A stretch of 64,000 nt of DNA, from assembly GCA_032191485.1 (NCBI GenBank), contig JAVDOI010000043.1, positions 1,213,078 through 1,277,077 of the forward strand, given 5' to 3'. The stretch comes from Leptoclinus maculatus (Eukaryota > Chordata > Actinopteri > Perciformes > Stichaeidae). Of this stretch, positions 14,101-24,662 are shown piece by piece. The translations under genes were made by a program, and so were the position numbers. Every line of letters starts with the position of its first letter. Positions within the stretch are counted from its first letter, which is position 1. A model generated the notes under the pieces. That model saw only the letters and a list, made by a program, of their open reading frames with translations, had not been told where the DNA came from and made no database searches.

Positions 14101-14641
14101 AAGATCTGCCAAAAGTATTATATTTGTTCATTTTAAACTGCATAAAACGGACCTAAAACACGTTCAAGTCCAGGTTAAGCGAAAATAAATGTGAACAGTC
14201 ACGAGAAAATGTGTGTTACACCATCCATCATTTAAATGATCAAAATATTGACAAGTACATCAATTTAGGTTTCAAGATCTTGTAAAAATAGGCAGTATTC
14301 TCAGTACATTACAATTACAGTATATATACAAGCACGCACTGCGGGGGGGGCATCCGCTGTGGTGATTGAGCAGCAGAACCACTGACGCTAGGCGCTCTAG
14401 TTATTGTTTAATGTTAGGAGAGGGGTTATAATAAAGTGCCTCCAGTGCGCTTTTGAGCCATGATTTTCAAATAATCCTGAGCACAAGAAAGGAGAAAAAC
14501 TGTTTTAACAGCCTGAATTCACAATTCAGTACCATATTTCAGCCTTTTTTTTAATCTTTTCAGCAATACTTTTCCAACATATATAATGTGTTTAGAAACA
14601 GTCTTTAAGCACCACTTACATGAAAATAGATGGCAGTGGCC

Positions 14642-14673
14642 CCATTGACTTCCACTGAAAAGTCAATGGGGCT
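14642..14673. repeat. Small inverted repeat (hairpin)
   Basis: CCCCATTGACTT and AAGTCAATGGGG are perfect complements separated by 8 bases. Confidence 0.8.
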
Positions 14674-15682
14674 TTGTCTAGCGAAGAGATAGTGACTGAG
14701 CCAAAACGTCTGTCAACACAGGGAGGGGAACACTGAGGGTTCAAAGCCGAGGAACAACATCTAGTCCAACTGAAGGAGTCCAGAGCGCGGTCACTTCCTC
14801 TGCTAACCAACAGGGGCCAGCGGCCCTCTTTCCTAACTCTTATTTTCCAGCAGCTTTTCTGCAGCGTGTGTGGTTGTGTGTGTACTTCTCCTCTTGCAGC
14901 GACTCATTATGTGCGTCTCTCCCATTATTGCAGCTCTGTCGCCGCATTGGAGCGCCGAGCAGAGCAACGCACAACCGTTCATTAGTGTTTTGACACCTCT
15001 GCCCCTCCCCTCTCCGCCGTGGTACCGGGATGAGCTTCGGCTTCCTCCTCAGGCACATCGGCACAACCCTTTACACATACAAATACACGGAGCACACGCA
15101 CATAACACACTCGGGCAATAACTCCTCTCTCTCCCCCAGAGTTCTTTTGGAAGCTTCAGGCCACAGCGGAGGCAATGAGAAATACGCTCATTTCACAGTC
15201 CAGCCTATTCTGTTCAGTGAATATCCAGTCGGGGGCCCTGCAAGATGCTCTAAATGTATTCTACATGCAGGTGCCTCGAAGCACTGGAAGTCCAGCTCTC
15301 TTATCAGGTTGTAAAACTGAGACAAAGGTAAAACTGTTGGCAAAAGGCTTCCATTAAACTCTTGCCAAATGATTGAAAAGTGTTCATATTAATTATGTTG
15401 AAGGTTTAATCTAGTAGGTCCATCACACAACCTCTGAACGAGTCCTGGTTCTGTCATTTGGAATTCAATTCAAATGGATAAAAGATCTATAAATAAAGTA
15501 TTCTTTTTTTTAAAGAAATTACATTCGAAACAGTCATTTAAAAACCTGTTCATTAATTAGCCATGGTTTTATGTGCTACTGATCAAAAACCCTGTTTCAC
15601 TTGGCTCTTGAGGCAGTGCAGTAGATTTCAAACCCACTGTTAATTGGCAAGGTTTTCACACACTAATTCCAATCAACACCCA

Positions 15683-15684
<2 letters not shown>

Positions 15685-15744
<60 letters not shown>
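15685..15744. repeat. (CT)n microsatellite
   Basis: About 30 uninterrupted CT/TC dinucleotides. Confidence 0.97.
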
Positions 15745-15747
<3 letters not shown>

Positions 15748-16261
15748 AAAACATCATAATAAACATCACGATACAGAGAATGTGCCAGAATGTCTTTGCA
15801 GGAGGAACAGTCCTTGGTGCTGAACGATTTCTATGTCTGGAAGCCTCATTGTTTCAACGACCGCTTGGGACACCGTTCATTTTTTATTCTGTTTAGAGAG
15901 CATCCTTCCAGTAGACGCTGGGTATTGTCGACAGGTCAGGTCTGTCGTTTTGAAGTGGAGAGCGGAGCGGAGCGAGACAGCCTCCCACACAGCTCCTCAG
16001 AGAGACAGGAGAGGATCACATCAGCTGCAGGTCGTCTGCTCTGCTTTGACCAGCAGCTCTCGGTCTGTCAAACTGTGGGAGGTCAGGAGTCTATGACCTC
16101 TAACCAGCAGTGGAAACACACAGATAAATGAATAATTTTTTTACTTTGCAGAGTCACTTCATTATACAAGCTTGGATGAAATCTGACTGTTGTTACACAA
16201 AGATATAACATTGTAATGAACCAGCCTCCTCTTCCCATACAGATGAACTGCATTGTGAATT

Positions 16262-17142
16262 ACATTTCAAGGGAAACGGATTTTGTTGTGGATTTTGTTT
16301 GCTTTTTACGTATCAAAAATACGTTTCAAATGAGTCTGCATAGGTCCACATAGGGAGGATGTCGGGTTGGTGGATGGATGGAAACACACAAGGCTTTCAC
16401 TAGGGATAGAACTAACCGATCAGATACCAGTGTTAAATCAATAAGCTGTAAGCCTCACTGTGTGGAATTTAACAAAATTAACATATGTGTAGGAGCCAGG
16501 TATAGTCTGTGCCATTTTTTCTCACTTCCGGTAATTGAGTCACGTGGTGTTGGGATAGCCACAATGGGGATATCAGCTGTTCAGTAGTTTAGTTGAATGA
16601 ATGGAGGGCGAGGGGGTGAGAGAGGGAGTCTTATTTTTTGCTGACCGCTATTTACACTATCACTATTATTGTTTGACGCCGTTGATTATCTTTGTACATC
16701 AAGAGAAACTATCTTGAACATTTTTCAATGTGTATTATTCAGCACAACAGTGTGTTTGTTGTATACAAATAAAACTACAAACTCAAGCACTGGATCCGTG
16801 ATTCATTTACCGCCAGCGCGTCCGCATGTTAGTCTCCCCGACTCAGCCTCTCGGTGACTAGTTTTAAGTTGCCGATAGTCACCTACAATATGAATACTTA
16901 AATATTTATAAATATTCTCGTGATACCAGATCCAGCTGTTTGAGTCATGGGAACATTATCCGATATCAGTATCGGTGCCTTTCTAACTAACTTGTGTCAT
17001 TTGTGAACCAAATCATTTTGTTTCTGTTCTGTTATAATTTTGTAGTCATTTAAAGACCATGTGAGCATAACCATGATGTTTTTTACTAAACCTAATCGAG
17101 TAATTTCCTAAACCTAATGAAGTAGTTTTGTTGCGTTTCTTT
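16262..17142 (+). repeat. Dispersed repeat family R1, copy 1, split by a hAT-like insertion
   Basis: The left part (16262-16401: 'aaacggattttgttgtgga...tacgtatcaaaaatacg...aaacacacaaggctttcac') and the right part (about 17050-17142: 'ataaccatgatgttttttactaaacctaa') match other copies of the same family at 22045, 33945 and 36270-37135. Between them lies about 0.6 kb starting TAGGGATAGAACTAACCGAT and ending near ATCGGTGCCTTTCTAA (about 17000), whose ATCGG/CCGAT-rich termini look like a hAT of the AACCGATA type. No clean TSD is found for the insert. Confidence 0.5.
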
Positions 17143-18042
17143 TAGTGCTGAGCAACCATTAACATTTTTAATCGCGATTAATCGCATTGTTATGGCAAAG
17201 TTCAATAATTAATTCAAAAGTAGTGTATTGCGCACTTTTATTTTAAAAGTACTGCTATATGAACAAAAGGGCAATAACATTTGGTTTGCAAACACTTATT
17301 AAAACAAATCAGGTTATTTTTAACAGCAGTATTCTCTTTACACAGTAGCGATCATATCTCTTCACTATCTGTGCTCAGTGTGCTGACTGTATGTGAAACG
17401 TTCCACTGCTGTGCAACAGGAATAAAATGTTTCAGCACGTTTCAGCATAAATGTCTGTCTTCATGACAGTCAGAGCATGTGAATGCTGCTCTACTGTTCA
17501 TCAATATAATGCTGTAACTCCGAGGTAATTATGGTTACCCAGCGATCAAAGAATAAAGACACTTTACGCACAATTTAGGTGTATTTTCCCTTTAACTCAC
17601 GAGATGCAGGTAGCATGTTTTATACTTAATGTGAATATAATTCATACTTTGTTGGCATCTTATTCTGAAAACCGGATGTTCGTCTGAAGAAACCGGATGT
17701 TGTCTCACGTTAATCTTTCCGCTAACTTTCTCAGCTCATTCTTGAGGCTCATACGTGCCGTCATTCGTTGCGATCCTAAAGGTGCGTTCACACCAAACGC
17801 GACGCGAACGCACCTTGAGAACGTTCCTCAGACCGACATCTTCCACAATACTAATCGGCTGCAGTTTGTATCCACTTCTCTGTAGCATTTGTTAGCTTGT
17901 CTTGCTTTTATTTATCTCTACTTCTCCCACACGCTGCATTAACGTAGTCTGATCACTTTCAAAATAATATATATTAATTGTAAAATAATTGTCGGCGATA
18001 ATTAATTAATGCGTTAACGCGATAATAACGCGTTAAGCACTA
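17143..18042. mobile_element. Non-autonomous hAT, 900 bp, TAGTGCT ends
   Basis: Begins TAGTGCT (17143) and ends AGCACTA (18042). The subterminal regions are rich in ATCGCGATTAATCGC at left and GCGATAATTAATTAATGCGTTAACGCG at right, which are inverted relatives. Flanking 8 bp GTTTCTTT (17135-17142) and GTTTTTTT (18043-18050) match at 7 of 8 positions, as expected for a hAT target duplication. It carries no transposase and contains the small palindromic remnant at 17784-17821. Confidence 0.8.
17784..17821. repeat. Minimal palindromic MITE remnant
   Basis: AAGGTGCGTTC at left and GAACGCACCTT at right are perfect complements around a core that reads ACACCAAACGCGACGC. The same words form the ends of the larger element at 46228-46766, so this looks like an end fragment or internal-deletion product of that family nested in the hAT. 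Confidence 0.65.
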
Positions 18043-18626
18043 GTTTTTTTGTTTTGTTTTTCTTCAATTTACAATGTTAACCACATGTTTCAAAGTCTTT
18101 ACAACTGTGACTGTAATCGAGGAGAAATAAAATGATATATCTATAAATTAGGTAAATTATCTGTTTGAATGTTACATTCACTAGCTAAATTTCAATTTAG
18201 TTTTTGCAAAATACTGAAACCTTTCTTGACAGATTTGAAGCGGGTAGATTTTCCTATTTTTACACTTACATAAGCTTGTTTTCACTTGAGGTCAACGGTG
18301 TTACAGTCATTAAACATTTTAAGTCATCTTTCACTGATCCACCTCCTATAGATTACCCTATGTAGTAGTTTGTCCTCATGAGTGATTGCAGAAATCAGTT
18401 ATCAATACATCACTGAGATGTCCTCAATCTGCACCAAGCATTAAAAGTAGAGGATGATGGGTAGTCGTCAATGGTGGAAAACAGATCCATGCAATGGAAT
18501 AATTAAATATTGGTAATGTGCTTGAAAGGAGCTTGAAAATAATCAGTTAAAATATTGTAGAATAAATATCAGCATCATGCATCCTTAAACAGGACAGGAG
18601 TAACAACGAGAGGATAAACTGGCTAC

Positions 18627-19285
18627 TAGGGCTGCAACAACGAATCGATAAAATCGATAAAATTCGATTATTAAAAGAGTTGGCAACGAATTTCATTATC
18701 GATTCGTTGTGTCGTGCGACTATTACGCCACTCAATAAGTCGCGGAGATGTTTGAGTATAAAAAAAAAAAAAAGAGCGGATCGGAGGTAGAGGAAAGACC
18801 ACCGGAGAGACCCGTAACGTTGTTCTGAAACACATGGCGGAGGCAGAGAAATCAGTACGACCTAAGTCATCCAAGGTGCGGAGCATTTCACACTAAATAA
18901 ATCGAAAAAGTGTGCAAGATATGCAAAAGCGACATGGCACGGGAGCACCACGGTGATGATTCAGCACCTAAAACGTAAACATGTTGGAGCCCTTGATGAG
19001 GAGGAAGGGAGTTCAACAGCAGGGTAAGTCACTACAGAATCCTACTTTTGTTCCGTTTTGAAGTGAGGAACTAGGCGCGTTCGATGTGCGGATCCGCCCG
19101 GTGTCCGCAGCGATGACAAGTTAGCGTTAGCTCGTTAATAACAGTAGTAAAGCAGGGGTGGTATAGTTTGCAAGACTAAAGACACGTTTTTATTCACTCG
19201 CCTTTTTTTATCCGATTCATCGATTAATCGAAAAAATAATCGACAGATTAATCGATTATTAAAATAATCGTTAGTTGCAGCCCTA
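18627..19285 (+). mobile_element. Non-autonomous hAT with BED-finger remnant, 659 bp
   Basis: Perfect 12 bp terminal inverted repeats, TAGGGCTGCAAC at 18627 and GTTGCAGCCCTA ending at 19285, are bracketed by a perfect 8 bp duplication CTGGCTAC (18619-18626 and 19286-19293). Subterminal sequence is rich in ATCGATTAAT-type words on both sides. The interior keeps only the 5' part of a transposase gene; the element therefore depends on a transposase in trans. Confidence 0.93.
18834..19024 (+). pseudogene. Broken N-terminus of a hAT transposase (BED zinc finger)
   Basis: From an ATG at 18834 the frame reads MAEAEKSVRPKSSKVRS and then stops. In another frame a CxxC pair (VCKICKSD) follows, and after a further frameshift the sequence reads TVMIQHLKRKHVGA, giving the HxxxxH half. 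Cys-Cys-His-His in this order and spacing is the BED zinc finger found at the N-terminus of many hAT transposases, where it binds DNA. The catalytic domain is absent and the frame is broken at least twice. Confidence 0.7.
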
Positions 19286-19319
19286 CTGGCTACTACTGAC
19301 TACTGTGTCTTCTACTTAA

Positions 19320-19500
19320 ATGGTAAATGGACTGTACTTGTACAGCACATTTTTAGTCTTCCGACCACTTAAAGCGCTTTAACACTACATGTCATCATTC
19401 ACCCATTCATACACTGGCAGGGGCTACTATGCAAGGTGCCACCTGCCCATCAGGACTATCGAAGCATTCACACCCATTCACACACCGATGGTAAAAGTAA
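19320..19500 (+). repeat. Teleost dispersed repeat ('TGGTAAATGGACTG' family), copy 1
   Basis: Opens TGGTAAATGGACTGTACTTGTACAGCAC and runs through 'cttccgaccacttaaagcgcttt' and 'gcaaggtgccacctgcccatcagga'. I recognise this as a very common teleost repeat. The copy at 22975-23160 shares the 'gcaaggtgccaactgcccgtc' block. Confidence 0.65.
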
Positions 19501-22044
19501 AAATTTTGCAGAATGGCCAATTTCAGAATAATATATATTCTTATTTTGGACTATTGATGCATTGTTGTGTTCACCACTTCAATGTTGCAGCTGGTAAAGG
19601 TGGGTGCAACCATGGTTCAACTATTAGCATGAAATTTGGGTTCAGAGACGATTGCTTGTTTTTTTACATACAAGCAATAGTTTTTTTTTTCTATTTCGAA
19701 CCCACCACCTGACAGGAGTTGGATTACCCAATCAGCTTGCTTGCCTTGTTGAGGTTTGGGACTTGTGTGTCAGCTCCTCTGTGAGTGTGGGTTTTCATCG
19801 TTTCATTGGAGGAGGCACACATCGCCCACCCCTAATCCGCTCCAAAGTCACAAAACACTATGTTGAGGTTTGCTTGTTAACTTACTGTAATATTTGCTCA
19901 AAGGAAAGATGGCCTGAATTGTAAGCATGGATAATACCATCCACCCATTTTGCAGTTTAAATTTCCACTCATGTTTTTTTAATACAGAAATAAAAAAGTG
20001 TTTTACACCTGGCTGAGGCGGAAACATTGGCGTTTCGATCAAAGCGAAAGTGCAATGGAAACAGACTAAGTGAATAAATGATGACGGACAGGAAGCATGT
20101 GGCGTCCACTGAATTTCCCGCTCCACTGGACAGACTAGAGATAACGGCAGACGAAGACATCAGATGTGTGTGGAGCGATAAGAAGACTCAGACGTTCCTC
20201 ACATTAATACATGAAACAGAAACGTCCATCACTTTGTTACGCTGCTTTTGTTTGACTGGCTCTCTTTTTGATTATGTCATCTCCTTGCTTACTAGTCTTC
20301 TGCAATGCTACTGTAGCATCGGCACCACCAGCGGTTGATTTCGATGAACCAGCTCTTAAGTAGTTGATGGAAGTCCACCTTTGCCAATTTTCTGAAAGTG
20401 TTAAGAATTCGGATAGAAACTTGGCTTGACACATAAAGAAGCTTGAGACGATTAAAACAAGATGTCATCTGCCAACAGCAACACAATGGTGTGTATGTTT
20501 GTACGTAGGGCAGGGAATGCAGTACCATCACTGGTCAACCAAACTGCAGATATTAGCTCGTTACACCCATGTGACATCGCACCAGGGGCCTCTGCTCCCA
20601 TATGTGCCCACATATGTGTAAAGAGGGAGACACTTGCTGAAATGAAACGGAACGAAAAGAGAAAACAATAAAAAGTTAGAAGCTGTCCCAGGCAATTTCT
20701 GATCTACAACGTCTGCTGCAAGCTGCAGGGAAGATGTGATCAATGTGAGGGGGTTGCATCCTAAAGGGCTAACTTGACATTTAAGATTGGTCTCAGTGTT
20801 ATCTTTTTTAATCACTTTGTATTGGATTTTAACCCATTTCTGTTTTTAGATAGAGGGATTGAAAAAAAGATAGAAAGAACATTTTCCACCCCACGTAGCT
20901 CAGTAAAGTACAAAGGCAAATTGAAATGTCAAAGCATGCCTTTTAGGCCCGCACGGAATTAAACGCAAATGTCTTTTAACGCCAGGAGACAGTCATTTGA
21001 AAGCCAAGGTGGCCCGGTGGCTTCGCTGGCATGTTACCTGCAGTAACTCTGATATTTCAACACATGCTAATGCCTGTTTCTCTCCTGTGGTTCAAGTCAT
21101 TCTCCACTGCCTCTTTTTAGAGAGTCCATATACATGCTAACAGTATTCTGGCTATTAGCCAATAGTGATGGAAATCTGGATCTTGTCCCCGATCTTGTGT
21201 TATGATTAAAGCGGAGCTTTGCACGTACTGTACTGCAGGAGACATACAAGAGACAGTTATAGAAGGTTGGTGTACGGTGAAGTGTTTCATCTGTGTTTGA
21301 AGGCGAGAGCTTACCCGGCTATTGTGAATAGGATGTGATATTTACATAATGCCGCCGCTCAAACTGAATATTTAGGGTTCCTCCTGTTGGAATATTAATG
21401 AGCATTCAAAGTGGACTACTTATAAAAGGTTAAAGGGCCGCGGATGATAAACTGTGACAACTGGACAAAGAAGAGGGAGACGGAGGACACGTGCTATAGT
21501 CTTACTCCACTTCTCTTTCTTTAAAAAAAAAAAAAAAGGTATTTAACATTACCCCAAAAACCTTTGGGGTAAATAAGGGCATAATGGTTTATGTATTCAC
21601 TGTGCCAATGTCTGCCTAAGCTTTAAACGTAAAAACATTTGGCACAGTTGAGGCAGGGAGCCGCTGGACAGACTGCTGGCAGGCTGTGGAACAGATGGTT
21701 TCCTGCTTTATAGTTGTGGTTTGGCTACAACCAGGCCACCAATATAGACATATACAGGATATGAAAGCTGGAAAGAGTGGCTAAAGCTGCTGTGGCATTG
21801 TGTTAACTGTATTATGATACATGATATTACTGCTATAAGTCCCAAAGTGTCCCGACGTCTGTTCACTGATGGAAAGTTTTAGTGTAAAGACAACACTAAT
21901 GGCCACATTTAACTTGTTTATTTCACTATGAACTCACCTACATAAGTACACAGTTGATTCAGCCGTAATAAAAACATTATCACAGTGTAGTAGTGCATCA
22001 TTCAGGTATCTCCCTAAAATGACATTCCCATATAACAAAACTGT
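19501..22044. other. Intronic sequence, few recognisable elements
   Basis: Contains a weak SANT-like open frame (20078-20236, listed separately) and an A15 run with a small GGGGT hairpin (about 21520-21570). Nothing else was recognised. Confidence 0.4.
20078..20236 (+). pseudogene. Possible remnant of a Myb/SANT-like transposon protein
   Basis: An open frame from an ATG at 20078 includes VWSDKKTQTFLTLIHE. A WSDxxT-x-TFLxLI pattern resembles the first helix of the Myb/SANT-like domain found in PIF/Harbinger accessory proteins and their domesticated relatives. The similarity does not continue and no transposon ends are seen, so this is a weak call. Confidence 0.3.
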
Positions 22045-22560
22045 ATTGTGGGAAACGAATTTTGTTGCAGACTTCGTTTGTTTTTGACGTATCACAAATA
22101 CGTATCTAATGATATTCTGAAAAAGTCAGTAGAAAAAGTACGTTGGTGTGGTGGATAGGTCAAACAAACACAGGACTTTTACACAGGAGATCAATGTCCT
22201 TGAAAGTAAATGTTCACTGATTTTAATTTATGTTAATGTATGCATTTTTGAGTCCAATATTCACTCTTCTTCTCGCTGGTCCTGAGGAAAATATCGACAC
22301 TTTTAATTGCTAAATGTCCGTTCACTAGCTAGTCGCTAACGTTGTCTGTAGCGGTAGCATACAGCGCACTTATCGTGGCTTTTTCACTTAAAACAGCTGC
22401 CTGCTGTGGCTGTAAACAAGGCTGATAAGAGCGGTAATAATGAACCAAAACAGAAAAGTCGAGTGCTTAAAACCAAAACAACGAGCTAAAAGATGCTAAA
22501 ACACTCCACAGAGCTAAGATAAGCTAGCTAACATGTGACTGGACGTCCTTAGAAGGAAAG
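22045..22560 (+). repeat. R1 family copy 2 followed by another degraded fish repeat
   Basis: 22045-22210 repeats the R1 words ('gggaaacgaattttgttgcagac', 'acgtatcacaaatacg', 'ggtcaaacaaacacaggact'). From about 22310 to 22560 there is a second, unrelated repeat-like block ('gttcactagctagtcgctaacgttgtc...gagctaagataagctagctaac') that I recognise as a fish interspersed repeat. Boundaries are approximate. Confidence 0.45.
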
Positions 22561-22974
22561 ATGCCTTTCAGCACAGGAGCAACAATTGAGCCCTCCCCAC
22601 TCTATCTAAACCTGGAATCATATCGACACCTGTGTTAATTACTGCTGGTGCAGTTTCCACTGACATTGTCTTCATGAGACATTTGACATCCACTTTTATA
22701 CAAAAAGAGGTCACAGTACAGAGCTGCACACGCTGGCACTTTTTGCTTGCCGAAACTGGTTGCAATTTTCAGTCACCTTATATTTTGAGCAATTAAGATA
22801 CTATGCAGTTATAAGTCTACTTAATAATGAAAATGAAACATAAAAGAACAACAGCTTCATTACAGTAACTGTGTTTAATCTGATATACTTTACAGAATTT
22901 GAATCGTAAGTGTTATTAGTTCACGTGTCCACCCTTAGTTTCTGCTATACAAACTACCAGTAGTGCATGTACAA

Positions 22975-23160
22975 GTACATGTAGTGGATGCATGAACTTG
23001 TACTTGTATAGCGCCTTTCTAGTCTAGTCTTGCAGACCATGCAAGGTGCCAACTGCCCGTCACATAACATTCACACACATCGTAGAGCAATGTGGGGTTA
23101 AGTGTCTTGCCCATCGACATGGACTGGAGGAGCCAGGGACCGAACTTCTGATTGATTCCC
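22975..23160 (+). repeat. Teleost dispersed repeat ('TGGTAAATGGACTG' family), copy 2
   Basis: Contains 'acttgtatagcgcctttctagtct', 'catgcaaggtgccaactgcccgtc' and 'ggggttaagtgtcttgccca', in the same order as in copy 1 and in the general family. Confidence 0.6.
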
Positions 23161-23309
23161 CTCCCATGCATGTTTTGCTGTTTGCCTTCCCTATTTTTAA
23201 CATGTCAAAAGGTGCTTGCCACTGATGGCAACTGAAAGCCAAGAATTGGTTGCCGATATCTCAAAATGGTTGCCAATGGCAACCTGGCAACCATTACTGT
23301 GGAGCCCTG
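23161..23309. mobile_element. Right end of a hAT-like element
   Basis: The right boundary reads GGAGCCCTG at 23309, i.e. CAGGGCTCC inward on the minus strand, followed by stacked GGTTGCC/GGCAACC words typical of one fish hAT family. No matching left terminus or TSD was found, so it is probably truncated by or joined to the preceding repeat. Confidence 0.4.
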
Positions 23310-24119
23310 CAGTAGTTACAGTTCAGCCCAAATGCACTTAGTTTTTAGTCTGCTGATGCTGATTAGAATAAAACATTCAAATTATGTTCTCACTCATCAG
23401 GGGTTCACTGTTTTTGTTATGGAAACCGAGGCAAGGCTGACAAGCTAATGTGCTCATAATAATGCAGGTTATTTCCATGTTCTCCCTCTAATATAATTCC
23501 ATCAAGACAGAAACAAAGAATGGCTCTTTAGCATGCCTAACATCTACTACAAAGACTCCTTGATATTACTCACTATATTGACGTTTATCTTGAGAAAGGA
23601 TTATTATGCATAACTGAAATAACAGATTTCTAGCTATGGAAAATAGTGATGGCAGGAATACTACCAACAGTATTTGTGGTGGCAGCGTTGCAGCAGCACA
23701 TTCTCTAAAGTGTCAAGTCTCACTGAAATCCTTTGTGTCAACATGAAATATGTGGAGCTGAGGCTGCAGGTTGTGCTCCTTCCTCTCTGCATGAGGCTTC
23801 ACAGGGCCATGCCCTCACTTCACCAAGTTCTCCTCCAATCCAGTCTGCCAGCTGTTCCACAAAGATAACAAAACAGTAACTCTCTAACATCAGTGATGTC
23901 GAGCTAAACTGACCAGGAGCTGAGTCTTCCTCAGCTGCTATGGAGCAGACATTGTCCAAGCTGTCCTCCTCATCTTCTACCTCCTTTGAGAAGTGTTTTC
24001 AGCCCTGTTTGTCTGGTAGTTAACACAATACTTCTACTCAATATTAACTAATACACCCTTTTTCACAGCGACGTCATGAATGAATTGCCCAATGTATCCC
24101 AGTACAAAAACCTGTTGCT
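23310..24119. other. Intronic sequence, nothing recognised
   Basis: AT-rich, only short open frames. Confidence 0.4.
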
Positions 24120-24126
24120 GCACGAT

Positions 24127-24662
24127 CCCAGTTTGGAGAAACAGACGGGAGTACCAGCACTGGAGAAAAGCAATGTACTGCTGTGGACGGGGGCAGCAGC
24201 TAAACCTATGTTAGACACCTACCAAATAAGCTCACCTAATTGTACACTACATTTAGAATATTTTCTAAGCTCTGCCTTGCCGTCAGAGACAAAAACTTTG
24301 GAAGTTGCTGGTCTACCGCTGCCTCCATCGGTTAGTTTGTTTCTGTCATTGTGTGACTTTGGTAAAACCAAACTAACCCTTTAAAACTCACACAATGATA
24401 CTAACTAACCTGATCGAGCAGTAGACCAGCAACTCCGGTGTTCTGAAGGGAGCATACTGTAGATAGCGGCTTTGGTTCCCTATTGGAAAGGTCAGTTTGA
24501 CAGAAAGGTAAAGCAGATAAAATATTGTAAATATAGCAAAAACGTAATTTTTTTTAGGTGTCTAACATACATTTTGCTGCTGCCTCCGCCCACAGCAGTA
24601 CAATACTGCTCTCCAGCTGGTACTCCTGTCTGTTTCTACGGACCGCCGTGTACTGTAGCTAC
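24127..24662. mobile_element. Fold-back (long inverted repeat) element
   Basis: The two halves are imperfect reverse complements. The outer block 24137-24203 (GAAACAGACGGGAGTACCAG...GGCAGCAGC) pairs with 24570-24641. TATGTTAGACACCTA at 24208-24222 pairs with TAGGTGTCTAACATA at 24556-24570. The inner block GTTGCTGGTCTAC (24305-24317) through CATTGTGTGA (about 24347) pairs with 24388-24433. The centre lies near 24363-24376. Each arm is roughly 240-280 bases. No coding sequence is seen. A transcript across it, for example dpp10 pre-mRNA, would form a long hairpin. Confidence 0.75.

Larger units (their letters stand above)
11114..16261. other. Long intronic stretch without recognised transposon ends
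   Basis: Mostly unique-looking sequence. It holds a small hairpin at 14642-14673 (CCCCATTGACTT / AAGTCAATGGGG), a (CT)n tract at 15685-15744, and scattered short open frames (12326-12771, 14840-15121, 15790-16131) without family support. Conserved regulatory elements could be present but cannot be judged from one sequence. Confidence 0.4.
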
